The notes: generated by a model from the sequence alone, not told the origin. 64,000 nt of DNA from Parafrankia irregularis (GCF_001536285.1 NZ_FAOZ01000013.1:62001-126000), one strand, 5' to 3'; shown: positions 22,407-30,960, numbered from the stretch's first letter. Numbers and translations are program-made.

Positions 22407-23206
22407 GTCGACGGCTCCTCTGCCCTCAAACCCAGAACATGCCCTTGAACCCAGCACACGCCCGACAACCAACCGTGATAGCCGTCACACCGGACGCCTT
22501 CACGCCATCATCCCCGAGCCCGGCCCCGGAGGCACGCGATTGATCGAGCCTGCCCGGCGGACCGACCGGAACCCTCGCGATCACATCCCGTTCGACCGGC
22601 CGCGATAACGAGGCCAAAAAATGCCTATCACCTGACGTTCGATCGGTCAAGAGCCTGTGGATTCAGACCTTCAGGCAGCTACCAGGGCGGACTCGAAGCA
22701 CCCGCACTTGCCCCCCTACCATATACCTGGCGGACATCGTAGGGATACCAGCGAGAATCAAATATAGCGGGTTCGAGAATGTCCCATCCAGCACAACCGA
22801 CCCTCCCTTGTGCCACGGCGTGAGCTGGGGGCCGGGTCAGGGCACCCCGTGGACCACAGACTCCGCCCTCGGTTACGGACAGCGCTCGCCATAGCTTCCT
22901 TCAGCAGTCACTGCAAGTCATGTTCTCTTTTTTGAGATTGTTGTTTGCGTTCATTGGCAAGGCGTCCGGCTGGTCGCCCCCGGCGGGGCAGACAGATCCC
23001 CCGCAGTGTTCCGGGATCGATTCGGGAGGAGTCCCGAGGACACTCTCCGAAGGCATCGCCAGCAGCCGCCAGTTTTATTCAGCGGCAGCCTTGGCCGACA
23101 CTTCTCGGATTTCTTTATGTTTCATCGCCCAGGCCTCCCGGGAAAGCGCGAATCCGGCACGTCCGCCGTGGATGCCTAGCAGGCCCTGAGGGTTCCGGCC
23201 GTTCCG
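22407..23206. other. gene-free stretch, locally AT-richer
   Basis: About 800 bases without a convincing gene. The sequence from 22610 to 23110 is clearly less G+C-rich than the rest of the window and has no actinobacterial codon bias in any frame. It holds a possible minus-strand promoter for the AhpD-like gene and ends in dispersed element D. The composition fits decayed or foreign DNA, but no transposase or attachment-site remnant is recognisable. Confidence 0.4.
22622..22650 (-). promoter_or_regulatory. candidate promoter of the AhpD-TauD-ferredoxin operon
   Basis: On the minus strand TTGACC (22645-22650), a 17-base spacer and TAGGCA (22622-22627) resemble -35 and -10 boxes. The start codon lies 215 bases downstream, leaving room for a long leader. 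This rests on sequence resemblance only. Confidence 0.3.
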
Positions 23207-23392
23207 GAGCCCGTCGCAGAATCCCGAGTCTCGGGCTTTCCGGTGCCGCCGCCGCTCCCGAGCAAGAAGTGAGGATTATGGCTGCGACAGCAACCGAAAT
23301 CCTCACTTCCTGCGGATTGCCAGCGACCCGCACCCCTTTTTGTCACTATTAGCGTGAATTGCTGGCGCTGCGCGGCGGCGCGGGATCCCCGG
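23207..23392 (+). repeat. dispersed palindromic element, copy D (most complete)
   Basis: The 5' module starts GAGCCCGTCGCAGAATCCCG at 23207. The stem arms are 23262-23285 and 23290-23313 (20 of 24 paired, loop GACA). The 3' module (23314-23392) holds GCGACCCGCACCCC, CACTATTAGCGTGAATTGCT and GCGGGATCCCCGG. All three parts recur in copy F in the opposite orientation. It lies between the AhpD-like gene and the dehydrogenase gene, ending just before the latter's stop. Confidence 0.85.
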
Positions 23393-23397
23393 GAGGG

Positions 23398-24294
23398 TCA
23401 GCCGCCCCGGACGAAGGGGTAGATCCGGGTGAAGTCGGCCCCGGCCTCGGCGGCGGCGAACTGCTTCCACAGTCGCGCCGTGACCGGAGCGACCACCGGG
23501 GTGCGGCCGACCTCGCCGACGGCCTCCAGTTCGCCGACGGCCTCCAGGTACAGCGCCACGTCCTTGGCCATCAGCGTGTTGGCGAAGCCGGCGGCGTAGC
23601 GCCCGGTGAGCACGTGGTGGGGAAACTTGTCGCTGGTCGCCGTGTTCTGGCCACTGGCAGCGTTCAGGACTTCCAGCATGGTGGCCATGTCGAGCCCGGC
23701 CGCGGTGCCGAACGCGACAGCCTCGCTGGTGGCGATGAGCGCGGTGGCGGAGAGGAAGTTGTTCGCCAGCTTGAGCGCCTGGGCGAGCCCCGGCCGCGCG
23801 CCGACCCGCCGGCAGCGGTCACTCAGACCGGCGAGAACAGGCCCGACCGCCGCGCAGTCGTCATCCGAACCGGCGAACATCACCGCGATCGTGCGGGCGC
23901 GGGCCCCCGCGACACCACCCGACACCGGGGCGTCGACATAGCCGATGCCCGCGCCGGCCAGCAGTGCCGCCACCTGCCGTGCCGCCGCCACCCCGATCGT
24001 CGAGGTGTCCACGACCCGGGTGACCCGCCGGGGCGACCGCCCGGCGATCCGCTCGGCGACCTGGTGGCTGGCCGCGCCGTCGGGAAGGCTGAGCACCACG
24101 ACCTCGGCCCGCCCGGCGACCTCGGCGACCCCGCCGGCGCCGGCGGCACCGGATGGCACCCGCTCCGGACCGGCCGGGTCGAACGCCACGACCTCGTGCC
24201 CCGCCGTGACCAGGTTCGCGGCCAGTGCCCCACCCATGCTGCCCAGGCCGACGAAGCCGACCACCGGCCGGCCACCCGAACCCGCGTCCGCCAT
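23398..24294 (-). CDS. NAD(P)-dependent 3-hydroxyisobutyrate-type dehydrogenase
   Basis: A 298-residue beta-hydroxyacid dehydrogenase. The N-terminal Rossmann motif GFVGLGSMGG starts near residue 12. The substrate signature DAPVSGGVAGA lies near 115-125. The catalytic Lys is in LKLANNFL near 170, and the helical C-terminal domain is complete. Substrates of the family include 3-hydroxyisobutyrate, tartronate semialdehyde and similar short hydroxyacids. ATG at 24294 has a GGGAGGGACG site. It is divergent from a TetR regulator, whose operator region lies between the two, and is probably a target. Confidence 0.9.
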   Translation of the reverse strand: MADAGSGGRPVVGFVGLGSMGGALAANLVTAGHEVVAFDPAGPERVPSGAAGAGGVAEVAGRAEVVVLSLPDGAASHQVAERIAGRSPRRVTRVVDTSTIGVAAARQVAALLAGAGIGYVDAPVSGGVAGARARTIAVMFAGSDDDCAAVGPVLAGLSDRCRRVGARPGLAQALKLANNFLSATALIATSEAVAFGTAAGLDMATMLEVLNAASGQNTATSDKFPHHVLTGRYAAGFANTLMAKDVALYLEAVGELEAVGEVGRTPVVAPVTARLWKQFAAAEAGADFTRIYPFVRGG

Positions 24295-24458
24295 CGCGCG
24301 TCCCTCCCGCCACTGTCTCCCGCGGCCCCAGCCCCGGCGCAGCCACAAGTACAAGTACACGTCTACGTATATTTGACGTTCATCACAGCAGAGGCTGAAG
24401 GGGACGGCAAGCGGCAGGAGCCTCGCAGGCCGTCGCGCCGGACGATCAGGGCAACGGC

Positions 24459-24490
24459 TTGACAATAAGTATACGCATCGGTGTACTTAT
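24459..24490 (+). promoter_or_regulatory. promoter and inverted-repeat operator of the TetR gene
   Basis: TTGACA (24459-24464), 17 bases, then TGTACT (24482-24487) place transcription start at about the ATG (24494), so the tetR mRNA is probably leaderless. ATAAGTATAC (24465-24474) and GTGTACTTAT (24481-24490) form an imperfect inverted repeat that fills the space between and over the boxes, a good autorepression operator. A related half-site, AAGTACAC, is at 24353-24360 nearer the divergent dehydrogenase gene. Confidence 0.55.
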
Positions 24491-24493
24491 CGT

Positions 24494-25309
24494 ATGAGGT
24501 CGGAGGCCGAGGCCATCGAGGTCGGCACCAGCGGAGCGAGGCCCCGGCACGCGCGCACCACCCGGGCCGGCGCCGCCAGGGCCGACACCAGCGGTCCCGA
24601 CAGCAGCGGTCCCGGCACCACCGGTCCCGACACCAGCGGTGCCGGGGCGGCGGGGCGGTCCCGCACCGGGCGGCCGACACCGACCGAGGCCGCCGAGATC
24701 ACCGCACGCCTCCGTCGGGCGGCCGTCGAGATCTTCCTGCGGGACGGCTACGACCGGACCACGATGGAGGCGGTCGCCCAGGCCGCGGGGATCACCAAGC
24801 GCACCCTCTACGCCCGCTTCCCCGACAAGCGGACCCTGTTCCTCTCCGTGATCTCCTGGGCGCTCGCCCGGCACGAGAACGACCCGGTCGAGCTCGACAC
24901 GGTGCCCGACGACCTGGCCGAGGGCCTGACGGTCATCGCCCGGTCGCTGCTGGCCCGGGCCGTCGACCCCGACCTCGTCGCACTACACCGGATGGCGATC
25001 GCCGAGGCGGCGCGGTTCCCCGAGTTCGCCGCACATTCCCGCACGCTCGCCTGGTCGCCGCGGCTGCAGGCGGTCATGAGCCTGCTGCGCCGGCACATCG
25101 AGCGGGGCACGATCGTCGTCGACGACGTCGAGATCGCCGCCGAGCAGTTCATCGCCCTCGTCAGCATGTCTCCGGCCTGGCTCGCCACGTTCGGCGTCAC
25201 TCGGGATCCCGAGGTCAGCGAGCGGCACCTGCGCCACGCGGTCGCACTCTTCCTCAACGGAGTGCGCCGCCGGGGCGACGCCGGCCTCCCGGCGTCGCGG
25301 TCACGTTGA
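24494..25309 (+). CDS. TetR/AcrR family regulator
   Basis: A 271-residue regulator with an unusual 65-residue Ser/Gly/Pro/Thr-rich N-terminal extension. The TetR DNA-binding domain then reads IFLRDGYDRTTMEAVAQAAG with ITKRTLYARFPDKRTLFLSV. The C-terminal ligand domain resembles the AefR-type TetR_C group (ISWALARHEND, SLLARAVDPDLVALHRM). The extension is coded by DNA with short repeats of AGCGGTCCCG-like units. The gene is divergent from the dehydrogenase and 59 bases upstream of an SDR gene, both probable targets. Confidence 0.9.
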   Translation: MRSEAEAIEVGTSGARPRHARTTRAGAARADTSGPDSSGPGTTGPDTSGAGAAGRSRTGRPTPTEAAEITARLRRAAVEIFLRDGYDRTTMEAVAQAAGITKRTLYARFPDKRTLFLSVISWALARHENDPVELDTVPDDLAEGLTVIARSLLARAVDPDLVALHRMAIAEAARFPEFAAHSRTLAWSPRLQAVMSLLRRHIERGTIVVDDVEIAAEQFIALVSMSPAWLATFGVTRDPEVSERHLRHAVALFLNGVRRRGDAGLPASRSR

Positions 25310-25368
25310 CGCCTGACGCGCCGGCGGCTTTCCTCGCCGGCTACCACCCAGGAAAGGACGTGATCGAG

Positions 25369-26130
25369 ATGGCCGGGAATCCTGCCGGCAAGGTCGCCGT
25401 CGTCACCGGTGCCGCCTCGGGGATCGGCCGCGCCTGCGCGGTACGCCTCGCCCGGGACGGCGCCCGGGTGGCGGTGCTCGACCTCAACGGCGGCGAGGCC
25501 GAGGGCGTCGCCGAGGAGATCCGGGCAGCCGGCGGGACGGCCCTGTCCGCCACGGTCGACGTCGCGGACCGCGCGAACATCGACCAGGCCCTGGCCGACG
25601 TCCGCGAGCGCCTCGGCCCGGTCGCCATCCTGGTCAACTCGGCCGGCAAGGAGGGCTTCAAGCGCTTCCTCGACATCACGATCGAGTCCTGGACGTCGAT
25701 CCTGACCGTCAACCTGACCGGGACGTTCCACTGCTGCCAGGCCGTCGTCCCCGACATGGTCGAGGCCGGCTGGGGCCGGATCGTCAACATCTCCTCCTCC
25801 AGCGCCCACAGCGGCCAGCCGTACATGACCCACTACGTCGCCTCGAAGGCGGGCGTCATGGGCTTCACGAAGGCGCTCGCGCTGGAGCTCGGTCCGGCCG
25901 GCATCACCGTCAACACGATTCCGCCCGGGTTCATCGACACCCCGATGACCCGCCGTAACGAGGAGCGGGGCTTCTTCGGCTCGACGGTCGACGAGCTCGC
26001 GGCCCGCACACCGGTCCGCCGCGCGGGGCTGCCGGAGGACATCGCCGCGGCCTGCTCGTTCCTCGTCTCCGAGGAGGCCGGCTACATCACCGGCCAGGTC
26101 ATCGGTGTCAACGGCGGCCGCAACACCTGA
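25369..26130 (+). CDS. short-chain dehydrogenase/reductase
   Basis: A 253-residue classical SDR. The cofactor motif TGAASGIG is near residue 13, DLN after strand 2 suggests NAD(H) preference, and NSAG follows strand 4. The catalytic SSSSAHSGQPYMTHYVASKAG has the Tyr-x-x-x-Lys, and the PPGFIDTPM loop and C-terminal GQVIGVNGG are typical. It resembles 3-oxoacyl reductases and 2-hydroxycyclohexane-type dehydrogenases. The ATG at 25369 lies about 10 bases after AGGAAAGGA; GTG at 25360 is too close. It is likely co-transcribed with the TetR gene. Confidence 0.92.
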   Translation: MAGNPAGKVAVVTGAASGIGRACAVRLARDGARVAVLDLNGGEAEGVAEEIRAAGGTALSATVDVADRANIDQALADVRERLGPVAILVNSAGKEGFKRFLDITIESWTSILTVNLTGTFHCCQAVVPDMVEAGWGRIVNISSSSAHSGQPYMTHYVASKAGVMGFTKALALELGPAGITVNTIPPGFIDTPMTRRNEERGFFGSTVDELAARTPVRRAGLPEDIAAACSFLVSEEAGYITGQVIGVNGGRNT

Positions 26131-26235
26131 GCCGGCCGGCGGGGCCGCCGACCACGCCGACGACCACGCCACCGTCAGCAGGCGGCTGGCCGGGAGGATT
26201 GATTGTGGTCGGCTGACCTGGCCGAGCGGAACGAG

Positions 26236-26273
26236 CGCGGGCCCCGTCCGGAACGTCCCGGACGGGGCCCGCG
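26236..26273. terminator. bidirectional terminator hairpin
   Basis: A perfect 16-bp G+C stem (CGCGGGCCCCGTCCGG and its complement) with a 6-base AACGTC loop lies between the convergent SDR and acyl-CoA dehydrogenase genes. There is no T run, as is usual in high G+C actinobacteria. Confidence 0.8.
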
Positions 26274-26295
26274 TCGCTGTACAGGTGCGCGCCGG

Positions 26296-27594
26296 TCAGC
26301 GGCGGCTGGAACCGCCCCGCGGGACGTCGCGGAACGCGACCCCGCGGTCCAGCGCCTGCTCCCGCGGCATGCCGAGCACCCGCTCGGACACGACGTTGCG
26401 GGCCATCTCGGTGGTGCCACCACCGATGCAGCTCACCTGCCGCAGCAGGTAGTCGTTGCCGCACTCGGCGGTCGCGCCGTCGGCGTCCTCCCAGGCCGCG
26501 CCCGTGCCGCCGGCGATCTCGAAGGCCAGCGTCGTCGTCCGCGCGGCGACCACACCGGTGAACAGCCGCCCGACGGCCGCCGACTGGTCCGGGATCCGGC
26601 CGGAGCGCAGGCCGGCGGCGACCCGCTCCTGCAGGGCGTGGGTGACGACGTCGAGGGTGCGGCCCTCGCCGATGAGGTCCCGGGCCAGCGGGTCGTCGAG
26701 GCGGCCCGCGTCGCGGGCGATCTCGACGAGGTGGGCGGCGCGGATGCTGCCGCGCGCCCCGCCCTTGGGAATGGTGACCAGGGGCGAGTTGTGCAGCATG
26801 CGCTCGTGGAACATCCACCGGGTGCCGACGGTCCAGCCGTCGTCGATGTTGCCGACCCGGTCGGAGTCCGGCACCCGCACATCGGTGATGAACTCCTGGC
26901 AGAACTCCTTGTTGCCGTTGAGCATCTCGATGCGGTTCACCTCGATGCCGTCCTGGTGGATCGGCAGGATGAAGACCGTCAGACCACGGTGCTTCGGCAC
27001 GTCCCAGTTCGTGCGGGCCAGCACCAGGCCCCAGTCGGACCACCAGGCACCGGTCGTCCAGATCTTGGAGCCGTTGAGGATCCAGTCGTCACCGTCCCGG
27101 ACCGCCGTGGTCAGCGCCGCGGCGACATCCGAGCCCGCGCTCGGCTCGGACAGGAACTGCATCCACAGCTCCTCGCCCCGCAGGATCGCCGGGATGTGGC
27201 GGCGCTTCTGCTCCTCGGTGCCGAAGTCCAGCAGCACCGCGGCGCACGGCGAGAAGGTCGGCGCCTGGATCTCCGACGGGTACTCGTACCCGGAGATCTC
27301 CTCGCTGAAGGCGGCCTGGTGCTCGGGGGTGAGGCCCTGCCCGCCGTACTCCTTGGGGAAGCAGATGCCGGCGAAACCCGCGTCGAAGAACATCCGCTGG
27401 ATCTCGCGCTGGCGGGCGATGGAGGCGAGCTCCTCCTCGTCGCTGTGGCTGGCCCGCATCACGCCGACCAGGGCGTCCGATGCGAGCGGCGCCAGGTTCG
27501 AGCGGATCCAGTTCCGCGCCCGGAGCCGGAAGCTCTCGACGTCCTCGATGTCGCTCGCCGTCGCGGCGCTGCCGCCTGTCGCGCCCGTGCTCAT
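26296..27594 (-). CDS. acyl-CoA dehydrogenase, FadE type
   Basis: A 432-residue flavoprotein of the acyl-CoA dehydrogenase family. It has an N-terminal helical domain, the FAD region WMQFLSEPSAGSDVAAA, the middle beta domain (GDDWILNGSKIWTTGAWW) and the C-terminal helical domain ending CIGGGTTEMARNVVSERVLG. It overlaps the adjacent FadE gene by 4 bases (ATGA). Such side-by-side pairs often form heteromeric dehydrogenases for steroid or branched side chains in actinobacteria. That role is inferred from arrangement only. Confidence 0.9.
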   Translation of the reverse strand: MSTGATGGSAATASDIEDVESFRLRARNWIRSNLAPLASDALVGVMRASHSDEEELASIARQREIQRMFFDAGFAGICFPKEYGGQGLTPEHQAAFSEEISGYEYPSEIQAPTFSPCAAVLLDFGTEEQKRRHIPAILRGEELWMQFLSEPSAGSDVAAALTTAVRDGDDWILNGSKIWTTGAWWSDWGLVLARTNWDVPKHRGLTVFILPIHQDGIEVNRIEMLNGNKEFCQEFITDVRVPDSDRVGNIDDGWTVGTRWMFHERMLHNSPLVTIPKGGARGSIRAAHLVEIARDAGRLDDPLARDLIGEGRTLDVVTHALQERVAAGLRSGRIPDQSAAVGRLFTGVVAARTTTLAFEIAGGTGAAWEDADGATAECGNDYLLRQVSCIGGGTTEMARNVVSERVLGMPREQALDRGVAFRDVPRGGSSRR

Positions 27595-28733
27595 GCTGAC
27601 CTCTCCTTGAGGTGCTCGACCACACCGGCGATGCGCTGCCGGTGCTCGGCCGGTGTTCCGAACAGTGCCCGGTCAAGCACGACCCGGCGCAGGTAGAGGT
27701 GTAGGTCGTGCTCGAAGGTCACACCGATACCACCGTGCATCTGGACGCAGTCCTGAAGCAGCTCGGACCCGTAGTCACCGATGAACGCCTTGGCGATGCT
27801 GACCAGCTCGGCCGCGTCGGGCGACTGGGCGTCCACCGCGGCGGCCGCCTTGTCGCTGATGGCGTGCGCCGCCTCCAGCCATGACTTCATGTCCGCGAAG
27901 CGGTGCTTGAGCTCCTGGTAGGAGGCCAGCGGCCGACCGAACGAGTAGCGCTCGAAAGCCCACTGGACGGTCAGGTCGAACGCGGTCTGCATCGCGCCGA
28001 CGCTCTCCGCGGTCAGGATCACCAGCGCGATCTGGAGCTGGCGCTCCACCTGCTCCGCGGCACCGCCCAGCTCACCGACGACGGCGCTGCGCGGCACCCG
28101 CACACCGTCGAACCGCACCGTCGAGAAGCGCCGGGTCAGGTCGACCGTCTTCAGGGGCGTGATCGTGATCCCGGGTGCGTCGGTCGGGACCAGCACCTGG
28201 GTGAGGCCCTCCTCGGCGCGCCCGGTGACCAGCAGGTACCCGGCCTGGGCGGCCGACTCGACCGGCCGCTTCACCCCGTCGAGGACGATCTCGTCGCCGT
28301 CGACCCGGCAGGTCAGCGTGATCGTGCCCAGCCGGTCGTTCGGCGCGGGCTCCGCGTGCGCCCACGACGCGATGGTCTCCCCGGCCAGCAGCCCCTCCAG
28401 GACCGCCAGGTGCGCCTCGCCGCCGGCCGCGCTCAGCGCCGCGGCGACGACGTTCGCCGACGCCAGCGGGCCCGGGGCCGACCGCACGCCGAACTCGTAG
28501 GCGGCGATCGTCAGGTCGACCAGGGGCGACCCGCTGATCGACCCACCGCCGTGTTCCTCCGACACCAGCAGGGACGTCCAGCCGAGCTCCGCCCCGGCCT
28601 GCCAGTAGCCCGCGTCGAAGCCGGCGGGGTCGTCACGAAGCGCCCTGATCCGGTCGACCGGGACGCGGTCGGTCAGATACCGGGCCGTCGCCTCCCGCAG
28701 GACTTCCTGATCAGCGTCCAACTCCAGCAGCAC
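27591..28733 (-). CDS. acyl-CoA dehydrogenase, partner FadE
   Basis: A 380-residue acyl-CoA dehydrogenase family protein, first gene of the pair. The N-terminus is compact (ELDADQEVLREATARYLTDR). The middle domain lacks the usual TEP-x-AGSD signature and reads SWAHAEPAPNDRLG instead, suggesting weakened FAD or substrate contacts. The C-terminal domain contains QMHGGIGVTFEHDLHLYLRR. In heteromeric FadE pairs one subunit often lacks catalytic residues, which would fit here. GTG at 28733 has a GGAGGT site 9 bases upstream, preferred over the open frame to 28766. Confidence 0.88.
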   Translation of the reverse strand: MLLELDADQEVLREATARYLTDRVPVDRIRALRDDPAGFDAGYWQAGAELGWTSLLVSEEHGGGSISGSPLVDLTIAAYEFGVRSAPGPLASANVVAAALSAAGGEAHLAVLEGLLAGETIASWAHAEPAPNDRLGTITLTCRVDGDEIVLDGVKRPVESAAQAGYLLVTGRAEEGLTQVLVPTDAPGITITPLKTVDLTRRFSTVRFDGVRVPRSAVVGELGGAAEQVERQLQIALVILTAESVGAMQTAFDLTVQWAFERYSFGRPLASYQELKHRFADMKSWLEAAHAISDKAAAAVDAQSPDAAELVSIAKAFIGDYGSELLQDCVQMHGGIGVTFEHDLHLYLRRVVLDRALFGTPAEHRQRIAGVVEHLKERSA

Positions 28734-28798
28734 AGTCTGATACCTCCAACTTGCTCGAGCCCTCACGCGACATCCAGGTCCGCAGGAGGTGACAAAAA

Positions 28799-28826
28799 CT
28801 TATAGGCGTATTTGACCGGCGTTCAA
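28799..28826 (-). promoter_or_regulatory. candidate promoter of the acyl-CoA dehydrogenase pair
   Basis: On the minus strand TTGAAC (28821-28826), 16 bases and TATAAG (28799-28804) resemble a sigma-70-like promoter. The -35 box is embedded in the quasi-palindrome TTGACCGGCGTTCAA (28812-28826), a possible repressor site. The start codon lies 65 bases downstream. Confidence 0.4.
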
Positions 28827-28943
28827 CCCTTGCCGCGACATCGGACGCCCGGACCCGGAGCGGACCCCCCAGCAGCAGCGATACTGGCCTGCGCCGGGTG
28901 TCGCCAGCAGCCGACCAGCCCCGCAACTGGGACACCGGTCAGC

Positions 28944-29945
28944 TCACCCGTCAGCCGTTCCGGCGGCAGCCTCGCCAGCGCTCCCGGCGGCGGCCTCGGC
29001 GGCTGTCCCGGTGGCGCTCTCGGCGGCTGTCCCGGTGGCGCTCTCGGCGGCTGTCCCGGTGGCGCTTCCGGCGGCTTTCCCGGTGGCGGCCTCGTCGTCC
29101 GCGCCGATCTCGAAGTCGTACTCCAGTGGGACGATCGACCGGTACGGCAGGAAGGCGAGCTCCTCGTACGCCCCGCGGTGGGCCGGGTACCGGCCGACGG
29201 CCCGCCAGTACACCCTGGCCCGGTCGATCCGCTCCATCACGGCCGCGGGATCGTCCTCACACAGCAGCAGGTGCAACACCAGGTCGGAGGCGTCGAAGGC
29301 GTCGGAGGCGCCCCGCTCCTGTGCCGACGGCCCCTGGCCCGGATCGACCCCCGGCGCGGCGCCCGAATCAGCCTCCGGACGAGCCACGTCGTCAGCCCAG
29401 CCCAGCCGGACCGCGGCGAGCACGCCGGGCACCGCGGCCAGGTCGGGCAGGTGCACCCGCTCCCACCAGTCCACCGCCTCGCCCAGCCGGTCGGCCGACG
29501 GCGCCCGCCCCAGCGCCACGATCACCCCACGGTGGGCCAGGTACGGCACGGCCACCGGACGGACCAGGCAGCCGGGGCGGGTCCACGCCGAGGTGACCCG
29601 CCACCGCGAGTTGTGCCGCGCCCGGCCAGGCCGCCAGAAACGCCCGGAACGCAGGATCGTCCGGTCCAGCGCGAGCCAGCCCTCGCGGGCCTGCTCCCCG
29701 CACATGTCGAGCGGCCCGCCGAACCAGTAGGTGGTCAGGTACGGCGGATGCCCGCCGAGCAGGTCCGAGCGGATGATCCCCGGCGCGGCGCGCAGGTCGC
29801 GAGCAGCCACGTAGCGGCGGCCGGCCAGCACATCCGGTTTGGCGAGGTGCTCGGGCATGTGATCGAGGTCGTACCAGCGGTTGTACTCCGCGGTGAACTC
29901 CGCCGGGATCTCCAGCAGCGCGAGCATCATTCCGGTGATCTCCAC
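28944..29945 (-). CDS. EthD-like protein with two alpha+beta barrel halves
   Basis: A 333-residue protein of unknown function. The first half has the EthD-like pattern EYNRWYDLDHMPEHLAKPDV, with GGPLDM further on. The second half repeats the fold weakly (VDWWERVHLPDLAAVPGVLA, LVLHLLLCEDDPAAVMERID). The last 50 residues are a tandem octapeptide run (SATGTAAE) coded by a 24-bp repeat and are probably disordered. GTG at 29945 has a GAAGGGG site. It lies between the FadE pair and a crotonase-like gene, so a role in acyl or steroid breakdown is a guess from context. Confidence 0.65.
   Translation of the reverse strand: MEITGMMLALLEIPAEFTAEYNRWYDLDHMPEHLAKPDVLAGRRYVAARDLRAAPGIIRSDLLGGHPPYLTTYWFGGPLDMCGEQAREGWLALDRTILRSGRFWRPGRARHNSRWRVTSAWTRPGCLVRPVAVPYLAHRGVIVALGRAPSADRLGEAVDWWERVHLPDLAAVPGVLAAVRLGWADDVARPEADSGAAPGVDPGQGPSAQERGASDAFDASDLVLHLLLCEDDPAAVMERIDRARVYWRAVGRYPAHRGAYEELAFLPYRSIVPLEYDFEIGADDEAATGKAAGSATGTAAESATGTAAESATGTAAEAAAGSAGEAAAGTADG
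28995..29090. repeat. 24-bp tandem repeat in the EthD-like gene
   Basis: Three perfect copies of a 24-bp unit starting CTCGGCGGCTGTCCCGGTGG, plus a fourth degenerate one, encode repeated SATGTAAE at the C-terminus. The frame is kept whatever the copy number. Confidence 0.95.
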
Positions 29946-30138
29946 ACCAGCCCCTTCCAGTCGCCCGTTTCACCCTGGCACCCGGCGACCGCACGGGCTC
30001 GGGACGCCACCGGTCGCCGGTGTTTGGACCTGTTGACCCTCGGTGTGCTGGTGTGGGTCAATGCGGCATCGGCACCGAATTTCGGGGGCCGTCGATCACG
30101 GTTTGCATCCGTCCGCCTGCTTCCGGCGAAGGAGACCG

Positions 30139-30897
30139 ATGCGTCCCGAGCATGTTGGGTACGACGTCGTCGACGATCACATCGGTGTCATCACGTTCCG
30201 TCGACCCCGCGCCGTCGAGGAGCACGGCGCCCGCGGCGCCCATCACGCGCAGCTCCTGCGCGAACTGGACGACGCCTGGCAGACCGCCGCGGCGGACAGT
30301 CGGGCCCGGGTCATCGTGCTGAGATCAACCGGCCCGAACTTCTTCGCCGGGCCGGGCGGCTCCGGCGACCGCACGGGAGCCGGCACCGTCCGGCCCGGAA
30401 CCGGAACCGGTGCAGGTTCCGGCGACAGCGGCACCGGCACCGGCACCGGCAGCACGGTGGGTGCCGCGGCCGGTGCGTGCGGTGGTGACCACGACTGGGA
30501 GGTCCGCCAGCAGCTCCACTACGCCCAGGTCTGGCGCGACATCCCGAAGCCCGCGGTCGCGGCGGTCCAGGGCCGGTGCATGGCCGGCGGGGTGTTGCTC
30601 TGCTCCCCCTGCGACCTGGTCGTCGCCGCCGACGACGCCGAGTTCGCCCGTCCCGTGACCGGCACGGGCGGCGGCCCGGCCACGGCAGACGGCGCGGCAC
30701 AGGTAGGCGACCCGGTCACGGCAGGCGGCCCGACTTCGGTGGGCGCTCCGGCCGGGGCCGGCAGCTCGGCTTCGGCATGCGCCATCCTGACCGCCGCGCA
30801 GGCTCAGGACCTCGGCCTCGTCACCACGGTCGTGCCGCTCGCCGCGCTGCATCGCACGGCCCTCGCGCTGGCCCGCGACCTGGGCGCGAGCCGGTGA
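30139..30897 (+). CDS. crotonase-like protein with eroded core
   Basis: A 252-residue member of the enoyl-CoA hydratase/isomerase superfamily that looks degenerate. The first half is recognisable: IGVITFRRPRAVEEHG, VIVLRSTGPNFFAG (first oxyanion region, usual S-A-G partly lost) and KPAVAAVQGRCMAGGVLL (second oxyanion loop). Two Gly/Thr-rich low-complexity segments are present, one after the first loop and one replacing the region that normally holds the catalytic acids. Only a short ALTAAQAQDLGLV-like end remains. ATG at 30139 follows GAAGGAGACC. It may encode an inactive acyl-CoA binder or be a gene in decay. Confidence 0.6.
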   Translation: MRPEHVGYDVVDDHIGVITFRRPRAVEEHGARGAHHAQLLRELDDAWQTAAADSRARVIVLRSTGPNFFAGPGGSGDRTGAGTVRPGTGTGAGSGDSGTGTGTGSTVGAAAGACGGDHDWEVRQQLHYAQVWRDIPKPAVAAVQGRCMAGGVLLCSPCDLVVAADDAEFARPVTGTGGGPATADGAAQVGDPVTAGGPTSVGAPAGAGSSASACAILTAAQAQDLGLVTTVVPLAALHRTALALARDLGASR

Positions 30898-30960
30898 CCA
30901 TCCAGCCGTAGCCACCCGACGAACGCCGCTGGACGCCTGAGCGTGATGGCCAGGGAGGCT

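Noticed and set aside
22920-23189. 89-residue frame starting MFSFLRLLFAFIG with a hydrophobic start
   Set aside because: There is no ribosome site, atypical composition and no family pattern, and it ends by chance before element D.
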